43,792 nucleotides of DNA, from contig JAQWLS010000108.1 in the NCBI GenBank assembly GCA_029247135.1, positions 1 to 43,792 of the forward strand, given 5' to 3'. The translations under genes were made by a program, and so were the position numbers. The stretch is from Dehalococcoidia bacterium. GTDB lineage: Bacteria; Chloroflexota; Dehalococcoidia; UBA2979. Of this stretch, positions 1 through 9,695 are shown piece after piece. The notes under the pieces are model-generated. The model was not told where the DNA came from. It made no database searches and worked only from the letters and a program-made list of their open reading frames with translations. Numbering within the stretch: position 1 is the first letter of the stretch; each line of letters begins with the position of its first letter.

Positions 1-918
1 CTAGATCACGAACTGGTGAATCTAGTTGGGCTAGAAAAGCTGTTGGCAAATAAGGTTAGAGTTCAACCAACTCCGAAAACTTTACGATTTGCTCAGGATA
101 AGCTCTATCAGCGCAAATCTTTTCAGGCCGCTGGGTTTCCAGTTCCAACCTTCAAAAAAATCGAAACATTAGATGATTTTGTCGAGTTTGGAAACCATCA
201 CGGCTGGCCATTAGCAGTCAAAACAATTACGGGTGGTTACGACGGCCGCGGTGTTTGGATAATTGACGATTTAAAAGCCGCGGAGAAATTACTGAGTGAA
301 ACTAAAGGGACTAACATCAGCCTGTACGTCGAAGAGTATGTGGAAATAGAGAAAGAGTTAGCTGTATTAGTCGCGAGACGGCCATCAGGTGAGCTGCAAA
401 CTTACCCGGTTATAGAAACTCGCCAAAAAGATGGAATTTGCCATGAAGCAGTAGCACCTGCCCAAATAAGTGAGGCTGTCGCGCAAGCTGCCAAAAAAAT
501 TGGGCTAGACGTTGCTGAGTTCACAGAGGCCGGAGGAATCATCGCCATAGAACTTTTTCTTAAGGCAGATGGGGTCATTCTCATCAACGAAATAGCTACT
601 CGTCCTCACAATAGTGGTCATCTTACAATTGATGGAACAATAACGTCTCAATTTGAAAATCACCTACGTGGCGTGATGGACTGGCCGCTTGGGTCTACAA
701 CCATGACCAGTAAATTTGCTTTGATGATCAATATACTTGGTGCCAGTGAAGTCGATCCAAGCGATCGGCTGCCTTTAAATCATACAAATGACACCGCCAT
801 TCATCTTTATGGAAAGGTAGCCCGGCCTGGGCGAAAATTAGGACACATCACAACCATCGGCGACAACGCTGAAACAATATACCGAAACGCTCAAGAATTA
901 ATGAAGCATCTGGTGTAA
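1..918 (+). CDS. purK: 5-(carboxyamino)imidazole ribonucleotide synthase, N-terminus cut by window edge
   Basis: Frame is open from base 1 ([18 protein letters not shown]...); ATP-grasp motifs ([33 protein letters not shown]); followed by purE. Confidence 0.93.
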   Translation, partial: LDHELVNLVGLEKLLANKVRVQPTPKTLRFAQDKLYQRKSFQAAGFPVPTFKKIETLDDFVEFGNHHGWPLAVKTITGGYDGRGVWIIDDLKAAEKLLSETKGTNISLYVEEYVEIEKELAVLVARRPSGELQTYPVIETRQKDGICHEAVAPAQISEAVAQAAKKIGLDVAEFTEAGGIIAIELFLKADGVILINEIATRPHNSGHLTIDGTITSQFENHLRGVMDWPLGSTTMTSKFALMINILGASEVDPSDRLPLNHTNDTAIHLYGKVARPGRKLGHITTIGDNAETIYRNAQELMKHLV

Positions 919-946
919 GGCGCCCTCAAAAGTAAGGATATATTTA

Positions 947-1447
947 ATGATTAAAAACAATATTGAAGTTGGTATAGCAATGGGAAGCGACTCGGACCTT
1001 CCCATAATGGAAGACGCGTCAAAGTGTCTAGATGAATTGGGTATAGGCTACGAACTCAGAATAATATCGGCACATCGTACACCACAGAAAATGATTAAAT
1101 ATGGTGAAAAAGCAAAGGAAAGGGGATTAAAAGTTATCATCGCCGGTGCGGGTGGTGCTGCCCATCTGCCTGGCATGCTTGCCTCAGTCACAACATTACC
1201 CGTAATTGGAGTTCCTGTGGCATTAAGTCAGCTTGATGGCCTGGATTCTCTTTTATCCATTGTTCAAATGCCAAAGGGTGTTCCAGTAGCTACGGTCGCT
1301 ATTGGAAATGCCCGAAATGCCGCGCTATTAGCAGCTCGAATACTAGCAACTTCCGACGAAGAACTATCAAACAAACTCTCGGAACTTAGAAGAAATACTG
1401 CGCAAATTGTCCATGAAAAGGACGAAAGGCTGCAACGACTTGACTGA
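947..1447 (+). CDS. purE: 5-(carboxyamino)imidazole ribonucleotide mutase
   Basis: [43 protein letters not shown] motifs. Confidence 0.96.
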   Translation: MIKNNIEVGIAMGSDSDLPIMEDASKCLDELGIGYELRIISAHRTPQKMIKYGEKAKERGLKVIIAGAGGAAHLPGMLASVTTLPVIGVPVALSQLDGLDSLLSIVQMPKGVPVATVAIGNARNAALLAARILATSDEELSNKLSELRRNTAQIVHEKDERLQRLD

Positions 1448-2668
1448 CTAGGCTCGACCCGGTGTATTTCTCGACGCAATTGAGTCTGGAGCGACCTTGC
1501 CAGCATCCTCAAATGCCTTAGCAACAACGCCTCCTTTCGGACCCCGGTTAATGGCCTCTAAATTATTTGCCACCCAATCACGAGAAGCTCTTACGCTGTC
1601 CAGCTGACCTTGAAAATGTGGTGCAACATATCGGGCCCAAAGTTCGTAGGATCTCGTGGTATGCTCAGAGCTCGCCCATTCATGCGCTAGTCCCATAAAT
1701 CCACCAAAGCCACCTGTACTCTCGACCAATTCTTCAATAGCGTTAATTGCGTCATCCGGAGTACCGACGATGGCGCCCCCACGGTCAACAATCTGCGAAA
1801 TATCTTCTTCCTCTTTGGATGACGCTCGCCCTAACGTTCCTTGAAAATAATCTTCGTTATATCTAGCTGAGCCTTCTCTAATTTGAGCCAAGGCATCGAT
1901 CTTGGAATCTGCTAGGTGAAATGGTATAACTATGCGCCACTTCTCCCGAGATGGCTTGGCAACCCCAGCCTGATCAGCTGCCTCTTCGGACCAAAGCCAA
2001 GCTTGTGCCAATGAACTTGACCCGCCAGGGTTAGAAACCCCGCCGGCACTCGCACCTATCGAAATCATTCCAATTTGATGTTTGCCAGATGCGGTCGGTC
2101 CGGCCGGCGATGCAATATGGGCTGCAGCCATTTCAAGATGTGGAGTTGAGTATGGCGACAACATTAATCTTGCATCTTTCAGGGTGAACCAGTCAGTCTC
2201 CATATTCACTGGCGCCTCCTGTGCAAACAAAGCCTTTATCGCGGTCAATGACTCGTCCATACGTCGTCGCTGATCGGCGGGCTTTATACCCATCATGTAT
2301 GCGTCTGAAGATAGAGCACCGGGGCCCACACCTAGCATCGCTCGACCTCGAGTCATGTGATCTAGCTGGACCGCACGATCTGCCACCATTAATGGGTGAT
2401 GATAAGGAAGCGATGTTACTCCTGTACCTAGTCGGATACTCTGCGTCCGAGGCGCAACTGCTGAAATTATTAATCCGGGATCAGCTATCAATTCCCAACC
2501 TGCAGAGTGATGCTCACCAATCCAAGCTTCGTCAAAACCCAAACTATCTAACAACTCGATCAGCTCAATATCTCGATTTAAAGCCAATGTCGGGTTTTCA
2601 CCTACCCTATGAAATGGCGCCAAAAACACCCCAAATTGCATTCTCCTAGGACGATAAACTAATGTCAT
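1448..2668 (-). CDS. LLM-class (luciferase-like, F420/FMN-dependent) monooxygenase
   Basis: MQFGVFLAPFHRVGENPTLALNRDIELIELLDSLGFDEAWIGEHH, bacterial luciferase-family fold motifs. Confidence 0.9.
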   Translation of the reverse strand: MTLVYRPRRMQFGVFLAPFHRVGENPTLALNRDIELIELLDSLGFDEAWIGEHHSAGWELIADPGLIISAVAPRTQSIRLGTGVTSLPYHHPLMVADRAVQLDHMTRGRAMLGVGPGALSSDAYMMGIKPADQRRRMDESLTAIKALFAQEAPVNMETDWFTLKDARLMLSPYSTPHLEMAAAHIASPAGPTASGKHQIGMISIGASAGGVSNPGGSSSLAQAWLWSEEAADQAGVAKPSREKWRIVIPFHLADSKIDALAQIREGSARYNEDYFQGTLGRASSKEEEDISQIVDRGGAIVGTPDDAINAIEELVESTGGFGGFMGLAHEWASSEHTTRSYELWARYVAPHFQGQLDSVRASRDWVANNLEAINRGPKGGVVAKAFEDAGKVAPDSIASRNTPGRA

Positions 2669-2922
2669 ATACTCACATCCCTAATCACCTGAAACCCACA
2701 ACTAATCTCATCAAATCCCATCCACGCTCCCATGAACACTCTAACCTAAAATAATGAAGCGCTCTGATCGTTCGCACGTATGATAGCTAACTGATAGAGT
2801 TTCACTTGATATAAATTAAGAAAAACGAAAAGAAAAGGAAATACTAAGTCGATTACGCTCGAAAACTTCTGCGCTCGACAATCGGAAGCGATAGCAACGG
2901 ACTGTGATGCTTCGAATTTACT

Positions 2923-3186
2923 ATGACTGACGAAAAAAAACTACAGACAATCGAAACCTATCAACAAAAAGAAGGTGATACCGGATCCACAGAGGTTCAG
3001 GTGGCACTTTTGACTGAGAGAATATCTTCACTAACTGAGCATCTGCGGGAACACATCCACGACTATGACACCCGTCGTGGGTTGTTAAAGCTTGTGGGGC
3101 AAAGGCGAAGGCTTCTAAGGTACTTGTCGAAAACTAATGTTGATCGCTACCACAAGATCATCGCATCATTAGGGCTTCGTCGCTAA
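2923..3186 (+). CDS. rpsO: 30S ribosomal protein S15
   Basis: 87 aa, [49 protein letters not shown]; upstream of pnp as usual. Confidence 0.97.
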   Translation: MTDEKKLQTIETYQQKEGDTGSTEVQVALLTERISSLTEHLREHIHDYDTRRGLLKLVGQRRRLLRYLSKTNVDRYHKIIASLGLRR

Positions 3187-3324
3187 ATTCACCTACTCAC
3201 TTGGTTTGAGTGCTCGTCAATATTTAGATTTCAGCCTAATCTTCGATGCCACAAAACCAATGTCTAAATTCTTAATTTAAAAAAACAAATCATGATTAAA
3301 CAAATAGTAAGGAAATAAATAAAC

Positions 3325-5658
3325 ATGACTAACTTAACCGTCACTGGTAATACTACCGGTGGACAAACACAGATTTTCTCTCGGGAGATCGGTGGAACCA
3401 CTTTTGAAATTGGTATAGGGCGACTTGCGCAAAGTGCGCTAGCCTCCGTAACCATTAGATACGGCGACACCGTAATGCTCACAACATTGTGCGACGGTGA
3501 ATCAAGGCCAGGTACGGATTTTTTTCCGCTAACCGTTGATTTTGAAGAGCGCATGTATTCAATCGGGAAAATCCCCGGTTCTTTCTTCAAGCGCGAAGGT
3601 CGACCGGGTACTGATGCAACGCTAGCGGCCCGAATGACTGACAGACCAATCAGGCCTCTTTTTCCCAAAAATTATAGGCGTGAAGTTCATTTAGTAAACA
3701 CTCTTCTTGCATCGGATCGAGCGCACCCAGCTGATGTACTAGCGACAACGGCCGCATCAACAGCAATTAACATGTCGCCACTTCCTTTCGAGGGCCCTGT
3801 CTCGTCTGTACAAGTGGGTCGAATAGATGGTGAGCTGATTCCATTTCCCACATATGAACAAATTGATGCTAGTGACCTGAATCTAGTTGTTGCCGCAAAT
3901 GATGACTCTGTAATTATGATTGAGGCTGGTGCAAAACAAATTCCCGAAGAGGATCTCATCGCAGCGATAGAATACGCCGAGGAAATTTGTAAAGAACTTA
4001 ATTCACTCCAGCGAGAAGTTGTCGCTGCTGCCGGTGTCGATAAAGATGAATGGATACCAGCAGAGACGGACGCCTCTCTCAGCTCACGTATTCAAGACAT
4101 GTTATTAAGTAACCCAGAAGCGATTCTTGATGCAGTCAAAGGCGACGGATTTAGAGGCATGGATGAAATGTCTAAAAAAGTACACGCACAGTTAATTGAA
4201 GATGGCGTGGACGAAGAAAGTCTGGACGCTAAAGCTGTCCGTGCTGAAACAGAATCGACAATAAAGACGTACGTGCGTGGAAGAATTCTCGATGAAGGAA
4301 AGCGCGCCGATGATCGATCCTCTGATCAGATACGCGAGCTTTCAGCAATGGTAGATGTTCTTCCTAGAGTCCACGGAAGTGGGCTCTTTCAACGGGGTGA
4401 TACGCAAGTGTTAACAGTAGCCACCCTCGGTTCCTTACGCGACAGAGCTCGCGTAGACACTATCGCTCCACGCGAATGGAACATGTTCATGCATCACTAC
4501 AACTTTCCACCTTATTCAGTCGGTGAGGCTCGCCCCCTTAGAACAGCCGGTCGACGTGAAATTGGTCACGGGATGCTAGCTGAAAAGGCACTTGAAGCCG
4601 TTCTCCCAGAATTTGATGAATTTCCATATGTAATCCGATTAGTATCAGACGTACTCGCATCAAATGGATCGACATCTCAAGCTGCGACATGCGGATCTAC
4701 TTTGGCTTTAATGGACGCTGGTGTTCCAATCAAGGCACCTGTGGCAGGTGTCGCAATGGGACTTGTATCGAATTCAGATGCAAGCAAATATGAAATACTT
4801 ACAGACATTGCGGGAATCGAAGATGCCTTAGGTGATATGGACTTCAAGGTCGCTGGTACCGCAGCTGGGGTTACGGCGGTGCAATTGGACATAAAGCTGA
4901 AAAAACTCCCGTCAAATTTCTTGAACGAAGTGTTTGAAAAAGCACGTATTGGTCGGATGACTATTTTAGATGCCATGAACGAAGCTTTATCGGAACCTCG
5001 TGAAGAAGTTGGTCTCCACGCGCCAAAGATTGCGGTTGCGAAAATCAATCCTGAAAAAATAGGCGCGTTAATTGGACCTGGTGGCAAAAATATAAATGCA
5101 ATTATTGCGGAAACTTCTGCGTCGATTGATGTCGAAGAAGATGGTACCGTTTATGTTGGTGGCGAGAGCAGTGATTCGCTAGAAGCAGCTCTACGTAAAG
5201 TAGACGCCCTAACTCGAGAATTAGAAGTTGGTGAAGAATTTGAAGGTTCTGTCGTGCGACTCATGAATTTCGGCGCCTTTGTAGAATTACTTCCTGGGAA
5301 AGATGGATTGTTGCATATATCTGAACTTGCTGAATCTCGCGACCAGCAAATGGAACAACTTGCTAATGTAGGAGACGTGTTAAAGGTAAGAATTAATGAA
5401 ATCGACGACCGTGGTCGTATTAATCTTGGGCTTGTAGGTACGGAAGGTCGGGTCGGCCTGACAGGTAACGAATCCGATGATACTGACAGCCCTGACAGAG
5501 GGCCACGGAATGACAGAGGGCCACGGAATGACAGAGGGTCACGGAATGACAGAGGGTCACGGAATGACAGAGGGCCACGGAATGACAGAGGGCCACGGAA
5601 TGACAGGCAATCCAGCAATCGCGACGAAGGTGGCGATTCTGGCCGAAGAAAGTGGTAA
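3325..5658 (+). CDS. pnp: polyribonucleotide nucleotidyltransferase with Arg/Asp/Asn-rich repetitive tail
   Basis: RNase PH, KH (GALIGPGGKNINAI) and S1 (EGSVVRLMNFGAFVELLPGKDGLLHISEL) domains; rpsO-pnp order. Confidence 0.97.
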   Translation: MTNLTVTGNTTGGQTQIFSREIGGTTFEIGIGRLAQSALASVTIRYGDTVMLTTLCDGESRPGTDFFPLTVDFEERMYSIGKIPGSFFKREGRPGTDATLAARMTDRPIRPLFPKNYRREVHLVNTLLASDRAHPADVLATTAASTAINMSPLPFEGPVSSVQVGRIDGELIPFPTYEQIDASDLNLVVAANDDSVIMIEAGAKQIPEEDLIAAIEYAEEICKELNSLQREVVAAAGVDKDEWIPAETDASLSSRIQDMLLSNPEAILDAVKGDGFRGMDEMSKKVHAQLIEDGVDEESLDAKAVRAETESTIKTYVRGRILDEGKRADDRSSDQIRELSAMVDVLPRVHGSGLFQRGDTQVLTVATLGSLRDRARVDTIAPREWNMFMHHYNFPPYSVGEARPLRTAGRREIGHGMLAEKALEAVLPEFDEFPYVIRLVSDVLASNGSTSQAATCGSTLALMDAGVPIKAPVAGVAMGLVSNSDASKYEILTDIAGIEDALGDMDFKVAGTAAGVTAVQLDIKLKKLPSNFLNEVFEKARIGRMTILDAMNEALSEPREEVGLHAPKIAVAKINPEKIGALIGPGGKNINAIIAETSASIDVEEDGTVYVGGESSDSLEAALRKVDALTRELEVGEEFEGSVVRLMNFGAFVELLPGKDGLLHISELAESRDQQMEQLANVGDVLKVRINEIDDRGRINLGLVGTEGRVGLTGNESDDTDSPDRGPRNDRGPRNDRGSRNDRGSRNDRGPRNDRGPRNDRQSSNRDEGGDSGRRKW
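5494..5607 (+). repeat. 18-bp tandem repeat (gacagaggg[c/t]cacggaat), 6 full copies plus a 6-nt partial copy, inside pnp
   Basis: Copies at 5494, 5512, 5530, 5548, 5566 and 5584; they differ only by c/t in copies 3 and 4; encodes (DRG[P/S]RN)n. Confidence 0.97.
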
Positions 5659-6629
5659 ACACTCGCGGACCACGAGTTTTCGTGGCGCGCATGCTTCCAG
5701 GTGAACTATCACCTGGAAGTCCACTTGATCGCCTTGCTAAGGTCGCTCAGCTTGATATCTGGCCAAGTCATGTGCCGCCTACGCCCTTAGAACTGAAGGC
5801 ACGGATTGAGACAGCCGATGGCGTAATAACCACTATCGCTGAGCAAATCAACCCTGACGTCTTAGAAGGCGCAAGTCGTTTAAAAATCGTTTCTCAGTTA
5901 GGTGTTGGCTTTGACAATATTGATGTTCTTGCTTGCAGTGCACGGGGAATCTTTGTAACCAACACACCCGATGTTGTTACCGACGCAACAGCCGATCTCA
6001 CATGGTCGTTATTGCTTTCGAGCGCTCGAAAGCTTTTTGAGGCCAACGCAGCAATTAGGGAATCAAAATGGGGGGCGTGGCATCCCTCGTGGATGTTAGG
6101 ATCCTCGGTTGCTGACAAAACACTAGGCATTATCGGACCAGGAAAGATTGGAACCGCCGTTGCCGAACGTGCTGCTGGCTTTCGAATGAATGTTTTGTAT
6201 CATGGAACCAATGAGAAGAAAAATTTTCCTGGTCAACCCGCAAGCCTGAATTCGTTACTGGAACAAAGTGACTTTGTCTCCATGCATATACCACTAATCG
6301 AGAGCACTCAGCATTATTGTGACTCAGACTTTTTCTCCAAAATGAAAGAAAGTGCAATCTTCATTAACACTGGTAGAGGTGGATTAGTAAACCAGCCTGA
6401 CTTGATAAGCGCTCTCAAAAATCAAACTATTGCTGGGGCAGGAATCGATGTTATGTCGCCAGAACCACTTCCAGCGAACCATCCTCTGCTGGAACTTGCG
6501 AATTGTACAATTACTCCACATATCGGTAGTGCGACACTGGAGACTCGACTGGCCATGTCGAATTTAGTAGCGGACAGTATTATTGCGACAATAGAAGGAA
6601 ATACCCCACCGAATTTGGTGAATCCTTAG
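5652..6629 (+). CDS. D-2-hydroxyacid dehydrogenase (phosphoglycerate dehydrogenase-like)
   Basis: GTG start overlapping the pnp stop (GTGGTAA); LGIIGPGKIGTAVAERAAGF Rossmann motif, INTGRGGLVNQPDLISAL, GAGIDVMSPEPLP...NCTITPHIGSAT. Confidence 0.92.
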   Translation: MVNTRGPRVFVARMLPGELSPGSPLDRLAKVAQLDIWPSHVPPTPLELKARIETADGVITTIAEQINPDVLEGASRLKIVSQLGVGFDNIDVLACSARGIFVTNTPDVVTDATADLTWSLLLSSARKLFEANAAIRESKWGAWHPSWMLGSSVADKTLGIIGPGKIGTAVAERAAGFRMNVLYHGTNEKKNFPGQPASLNSLLEQSDFVSMHIPLIESTQHYCDSDFFSKMKESAIFINTGRGGLVNQPDLISALKNQTIAGAGIDVMSPEPLPANHPLLELANCTITPHIGSATLETRLAMSNLVADSIIATIEGNTPPNLVNP

Positions 6630-6644
6630 TTTGGACCCCCAGCA

Positions 6645-7307
6645 TTGGCACCTAACCAACCGGAAAATAGAGCTAACCAGGATAAAGACGTTTTAATCGA
6701 GCAGCTTTGGGATCTTGGTGCCTTTCAATTTGGTCAATTTTCAGAAGGTAATACTACTCGAAATTCCCCAATATTTATTAACACAAAACGAATAATCTCA
6801 AAACCATCTGTGCTTATGTCAGCCGCACATCTAGTCGCTACTGAGCTCGAAATGTTACGTACCCGTCGCCGTCAACACCTAAGTGACTTCGATTTCATTG
6901 CTGGGATTCCCTTTGGTGGGCTACATCTCGCGACCGCCCTTTCACTATATCTCGACGAGCCTCTACTCTATGTAAGACCACCTCGTATTCCTGCCGATCT
7001 TGCCGAACCTCCGTATCTTGAAGGTTCATACAGACCGGGCCAAAGCGCACTTGTTATTGATGATTTGGCGGCGGGTGGGTCGTCACTCCGAGAAACTGTA
7101 GCAGTGCTTAGATCCATGGGAATTACTGTGTCCGATGCAATTGTATTGGTCGATAGAGAAGCTGGGGTGACTAGAAAAATGGAGCAGTTTGGAGTACGCG
7201 TCCATGCAGTTCTAAAAATCTCATACCTCGCAAGGCGACTCCTAGAACAAAATCATATAACGCAAGAGATTTACGAATCAATCGATAAGTATCTCGGTAA
7301 AGACTAA
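6645..7307 (+). CDS. type I phosphoribosyltransferase, orotate phosphoribosyltransferase-like
   Basis: TTG start; PRPP-binding motif SALVIDDLAAGGSSLRETV; GIPFGGLHLATALSLYLDEPLLYVR. Confidence 0.75.
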   Translation: MAPNQPENRANQDKDVLIEQLWDLGAFQFGQFSEGNTTRNSPIFINTKRIISKPSVLMSAAHLVATELEMLRTRRRQHLSDFDFIAGIPFGGLHLATALSLYLDEPLLYVRPPRIPADLAEPPYLEGSYRPGQSALVIDDLAAGGSSLRETVAVLRSMGITVSDAIVLVDREAGVTRKMEQFGVRVHAVLKISYLARRLLEQNHITQEIYESIDKYLGKD

Positions 7308-7339
7308 AATAATATATAAATATATTTACGGATAAATAC

Positions 7340-7888
7340 TTGCCTAGAAAAATCGCAACCGAGTCAGAAATACTGGAGCGTAAAATCAAACGCGATCCGG
7401 AAAGACGTGCTCTTGCCGCACTCCATAAAGGTATAAAAGGTCTCCCCGCCAAGCGCCAACCCCACGTTTCCTTACAGCTTGTTGCAGACCTATCTAAAAA
7501 ACTTACTCGCGCAACATATGTGGCTTTATCCATTACGGACACACATGATCGCGTAGAAGGGTTTATTACATCTGGCTTAAGTAACTCGGAGCTCGCTCGA
7601 CTTTCTACACCACCTCAAGGACATGGACCGCTTGGTTCTCTGCGATTGGACGGCCGGCCTGTGCACTTTGAAAATGTGCAAAATCATGCAAAAGCCTTTG
7701 GTTTTCCAAGTAATCACCCAGAGATGACTGCGATGATAGGTGTAGCTATATGGGTCTCAGGGTCAGTGCGAGGAGCACTCTACGCAACAGATCGAAAGGG
7801 CAGAAGAGGATTCAATTTAGATGATGAAATGATTCTTAGTGTGTTAGCCTCTCACGCGGGTCGAGTTATCGAAACGGAATGGTACTAA
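7340..7888 (+). CDS. stand-alone GAF domain protein
   Basis: TTG start; GHGPLGSLRLDGRPVHFENVQNHAKAFGFPSNHPEMTAMIGVAIWVSGSVRGALYATDRKGRRGFNLDDEMIL resembles DevS/DosT-type GAF domains; no output domain. Confidence 0.75.
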   Translation: MPRKIATESEILERKIKRDPERRALAALHKGIKGLPAKRQPHVSLQLVADLSKKLTRATYVALSITDTHDRVEGFITSGLSNSELARLSTPPQGHGPLGSLRLDGRPVHFENVQNHAKAFGFPSNHPEMTAMIGVAIWVSGSVRGALYATDRKGRRGFNLDDEMILSVLASHAGRVIETEWY

Positions 7889-8784
7889 GTGCTAAAGCAC
7901 TTCCATCCGACAACGATCGCGTCTGGGCCATATAACGTCGCCGACCTCAACGTCATAGGTGCAACCATCGTTTTTAAATGAGCGCCATCTACTGTTTTAT
8001 TAATCGAATAAGCCAAAGCTTCCGCTGCTTGATCAGATCCAGAATACATAATCGTAAGTTCAACAGATTCACCGACATGTGATTTTTGGATTTCATACGT
8101 AACCAAATCACGGAGTTCTTGTAAAAGATTAGAGCGACTGGGACGCTCCTTATCCGATGTGAGCATTCGGATTCCTTGATCTATAAAATTACCGATAAAT
8201 CTGGAGTGTTGAAACGTTCCGTACCCATGTCGCTCAGGCAAAGAGGTTGACTCAAATAGGCATAAAATTCGTGAACAACAAGAGGTCTCGTTCTTCAGGC
8301 TTTCTACAGCAAGTGCCACATTTACTCCGGCTTCCCCCCTCGCTACTAACTCAGCAACGCTTCGAGCCTGCCAGCTCGCAGCAATGCTTGAAGCTGCCTC
8401 GTTATTTGCTCCTACAATGTACAAGTCCATTTCTCGTTTAGTAAAAAATTTCTCTACCGCGTCTTGAAGCACATCGCTTCCTGTCTCGTCTCTCAGATTA
8501 GGAGGTATCTGTCCCTCAAGACAACGTATCCAAACAGCAGAATCTGCACTCCAATTAAACCGATGCAACAATCTGGATAATCCATCTTCAATGACGTGCT
8601 CGGAGTAAGGGCCTACTAGCGAAAAAAGATATGGAACTGTTAGTGAACTCTCGTTGGCGAGATTAGATGGATCGGCAGCAGCTACGGGAAACGCGTGTAC
8701 TTTAATGCCGCTCACTTCAAGCGAAGGCAGGAGAACCGCCACATCAGTATCCAAAAATATATTCGTCGTCAAAAAACCACCCAT
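7885..8784 (-). CDS. divergent DegV-like protein (uncertain)
   Basis: 299 aa ORF; weak DegV-like topology (SVAELVARGEAGVNVALAVESLKN..., C-terminal ATLYGPDAIVVGW). Confidence 0.5.
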   Translation of the reverse strand: MGGFLTTNIFLDTDVAVLLPSLEVSGIKVHAFPVAAADPSNLANESSLTVPYLFSLVGPYSEHVIEDGLSRLLHRFNWSADSAVWIRCLEGQIPPNLRDETGSDVLQDAVEKFFTKREMDLYIVGANNEAASSIAASWQARSVAELVARGEAGVNVALAVESLKNETSCCSRILCLFESTSLPERHGYGTFQHSRFIGNFIDQGIRMLTSDKERPSRSNLLQELRDLVTYEIQKSHVGESVELTIMYSGSDQAAEALAYSINKTVDGAHLKTMVAPMTLRSATLYGPDAIVVGWKCFST

Positions 8785-8832
8785 AAAACTAACTTATGTC
8801 TATAAAGCGTGCATCAATACCTGCGAGTTATA

Positions 8833-9546
8833 TCATTCAAAATATAACATCCGGTGCGATAACCGTGCGCCCAACCAAGCTAGAACACATATCGCTATCC
8901 CTATTAATCCGTCGAGCCAAAAATGATTAGCTGTGCAAACAATAGCTACGAGCTGAACTAAAAAAATTACTGCGAAAAAAAGCCTAAGGGTCATGCTTTT
9001 GAACCTACTCATAACCGATAAAACCAACAATAGCGCCCATCCTGCATGAAGTGAAGGCATCGCCGCATATTGATTCACAAATGGCGTGAATTCCTGTGCC
9101 TGATAAGACACATGCGAAAATAAGACCATCGTATCCACGAAATCGTATCCCTCAACAAGACGAGGTGGACTCACTGGGAAAAGCCAGTAGACCACTAGCG
9201 ATACACCGCCAGAGAGCAACATGGAGTTTCTCAACAGGACAAATGCCGGCCGAGCAATTATGGATAAAATAACACCGGTGACCGCGATCACCGGAAAATG
9301 AAACCAAAAATATACGCTATTAAAAATATGCGATACAACCTCATTCGAAGCAGTCCAATGATTAAGTTGTGGCTCAAAAAATAAACCTGCTGCTTTTTCA
9401 AAATTGATAATCAACTCGGCATTTTGCTCTGCTTGTATTTGCCTGTCGATGACTGAACCTCTGACCAAAAAATACAAAAGCAAGCCCAGAGTTACCCAAC
9501 CAAGGTCTAACAATTTACTAGCAATGTGCAGGCCAGATTTCAACAT
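8833..9546 (-). CDS. PAP2-superfamily membrane protein (phosphatase/inositolphosphotransferase-like)
   Basis: FPVSPPRLVEGYDF, AAMPSLHAGWALLL, ANHFWLDGLIGI motifs, several TM helices. ATG at 9546 has an SD (AGAGGA); the ORF track extends to a TTG at 9567. Confidence 0.8.
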   Translation of the reverse strand: MLKSGLHIASKLLDLGWVTLGLLLYFLVRGSVIDRQIQAEQNAELIINFEKAAGLFFEPQLNHWTASNEVVSHIFNSVYFWFHFPVIAVTGVILSIIARPAFVLLRNSMLLSGGVSLVVYWLFPVSPPRLVEGYDFVDTMVLFSHVSYQAQEFTPFVNQYAAMPSLHAGWALLLVLSVMSRFKSMTLRLFFAVIFLVQLVAIVCTANHFWLDGLIGIAICVLAWLGARLSHRMLYFE

Positions 9547-9695
9547 AAATCCTCTATGTGTTAACAAATATATTTCAGAACACCAATAAAATATCGTGCG
9601 TTCACCTGCTTCTCTAAAGAGCTAAACTAATTGTGAAATAAATTTACCAATCGTTAGCAAATTCTTCAATAACTGAAGTGAGAAAGATAAACTTT

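Noticed and set aside
402-587. Numerous short antisense ORFs in the track (e.g. 402-587, 3264-3668, 4677-5087, 24206-24769)
   Set aside because: All lie opposite confident coding genes and lack recognisable domains.
2669-2922. rpsO leader as a structured S15-binding autoregulatory RNA
   Set aside because: Only short, non-compelling inverted repeats (e.g. CGATT...AATCG); repeated CGCTCGA is a direct repeat. Not supportable by eye.
5420-5704. ORFs in other frames across the pnp repeat (CHSVALCHSVAL..., MTEGHGMTEGHG..., SFRGPLSFRGPL...)
   Set aside because: An 18-bp repeat without stops keeps other frames open automatically; all lie over real pnp coding sequence.
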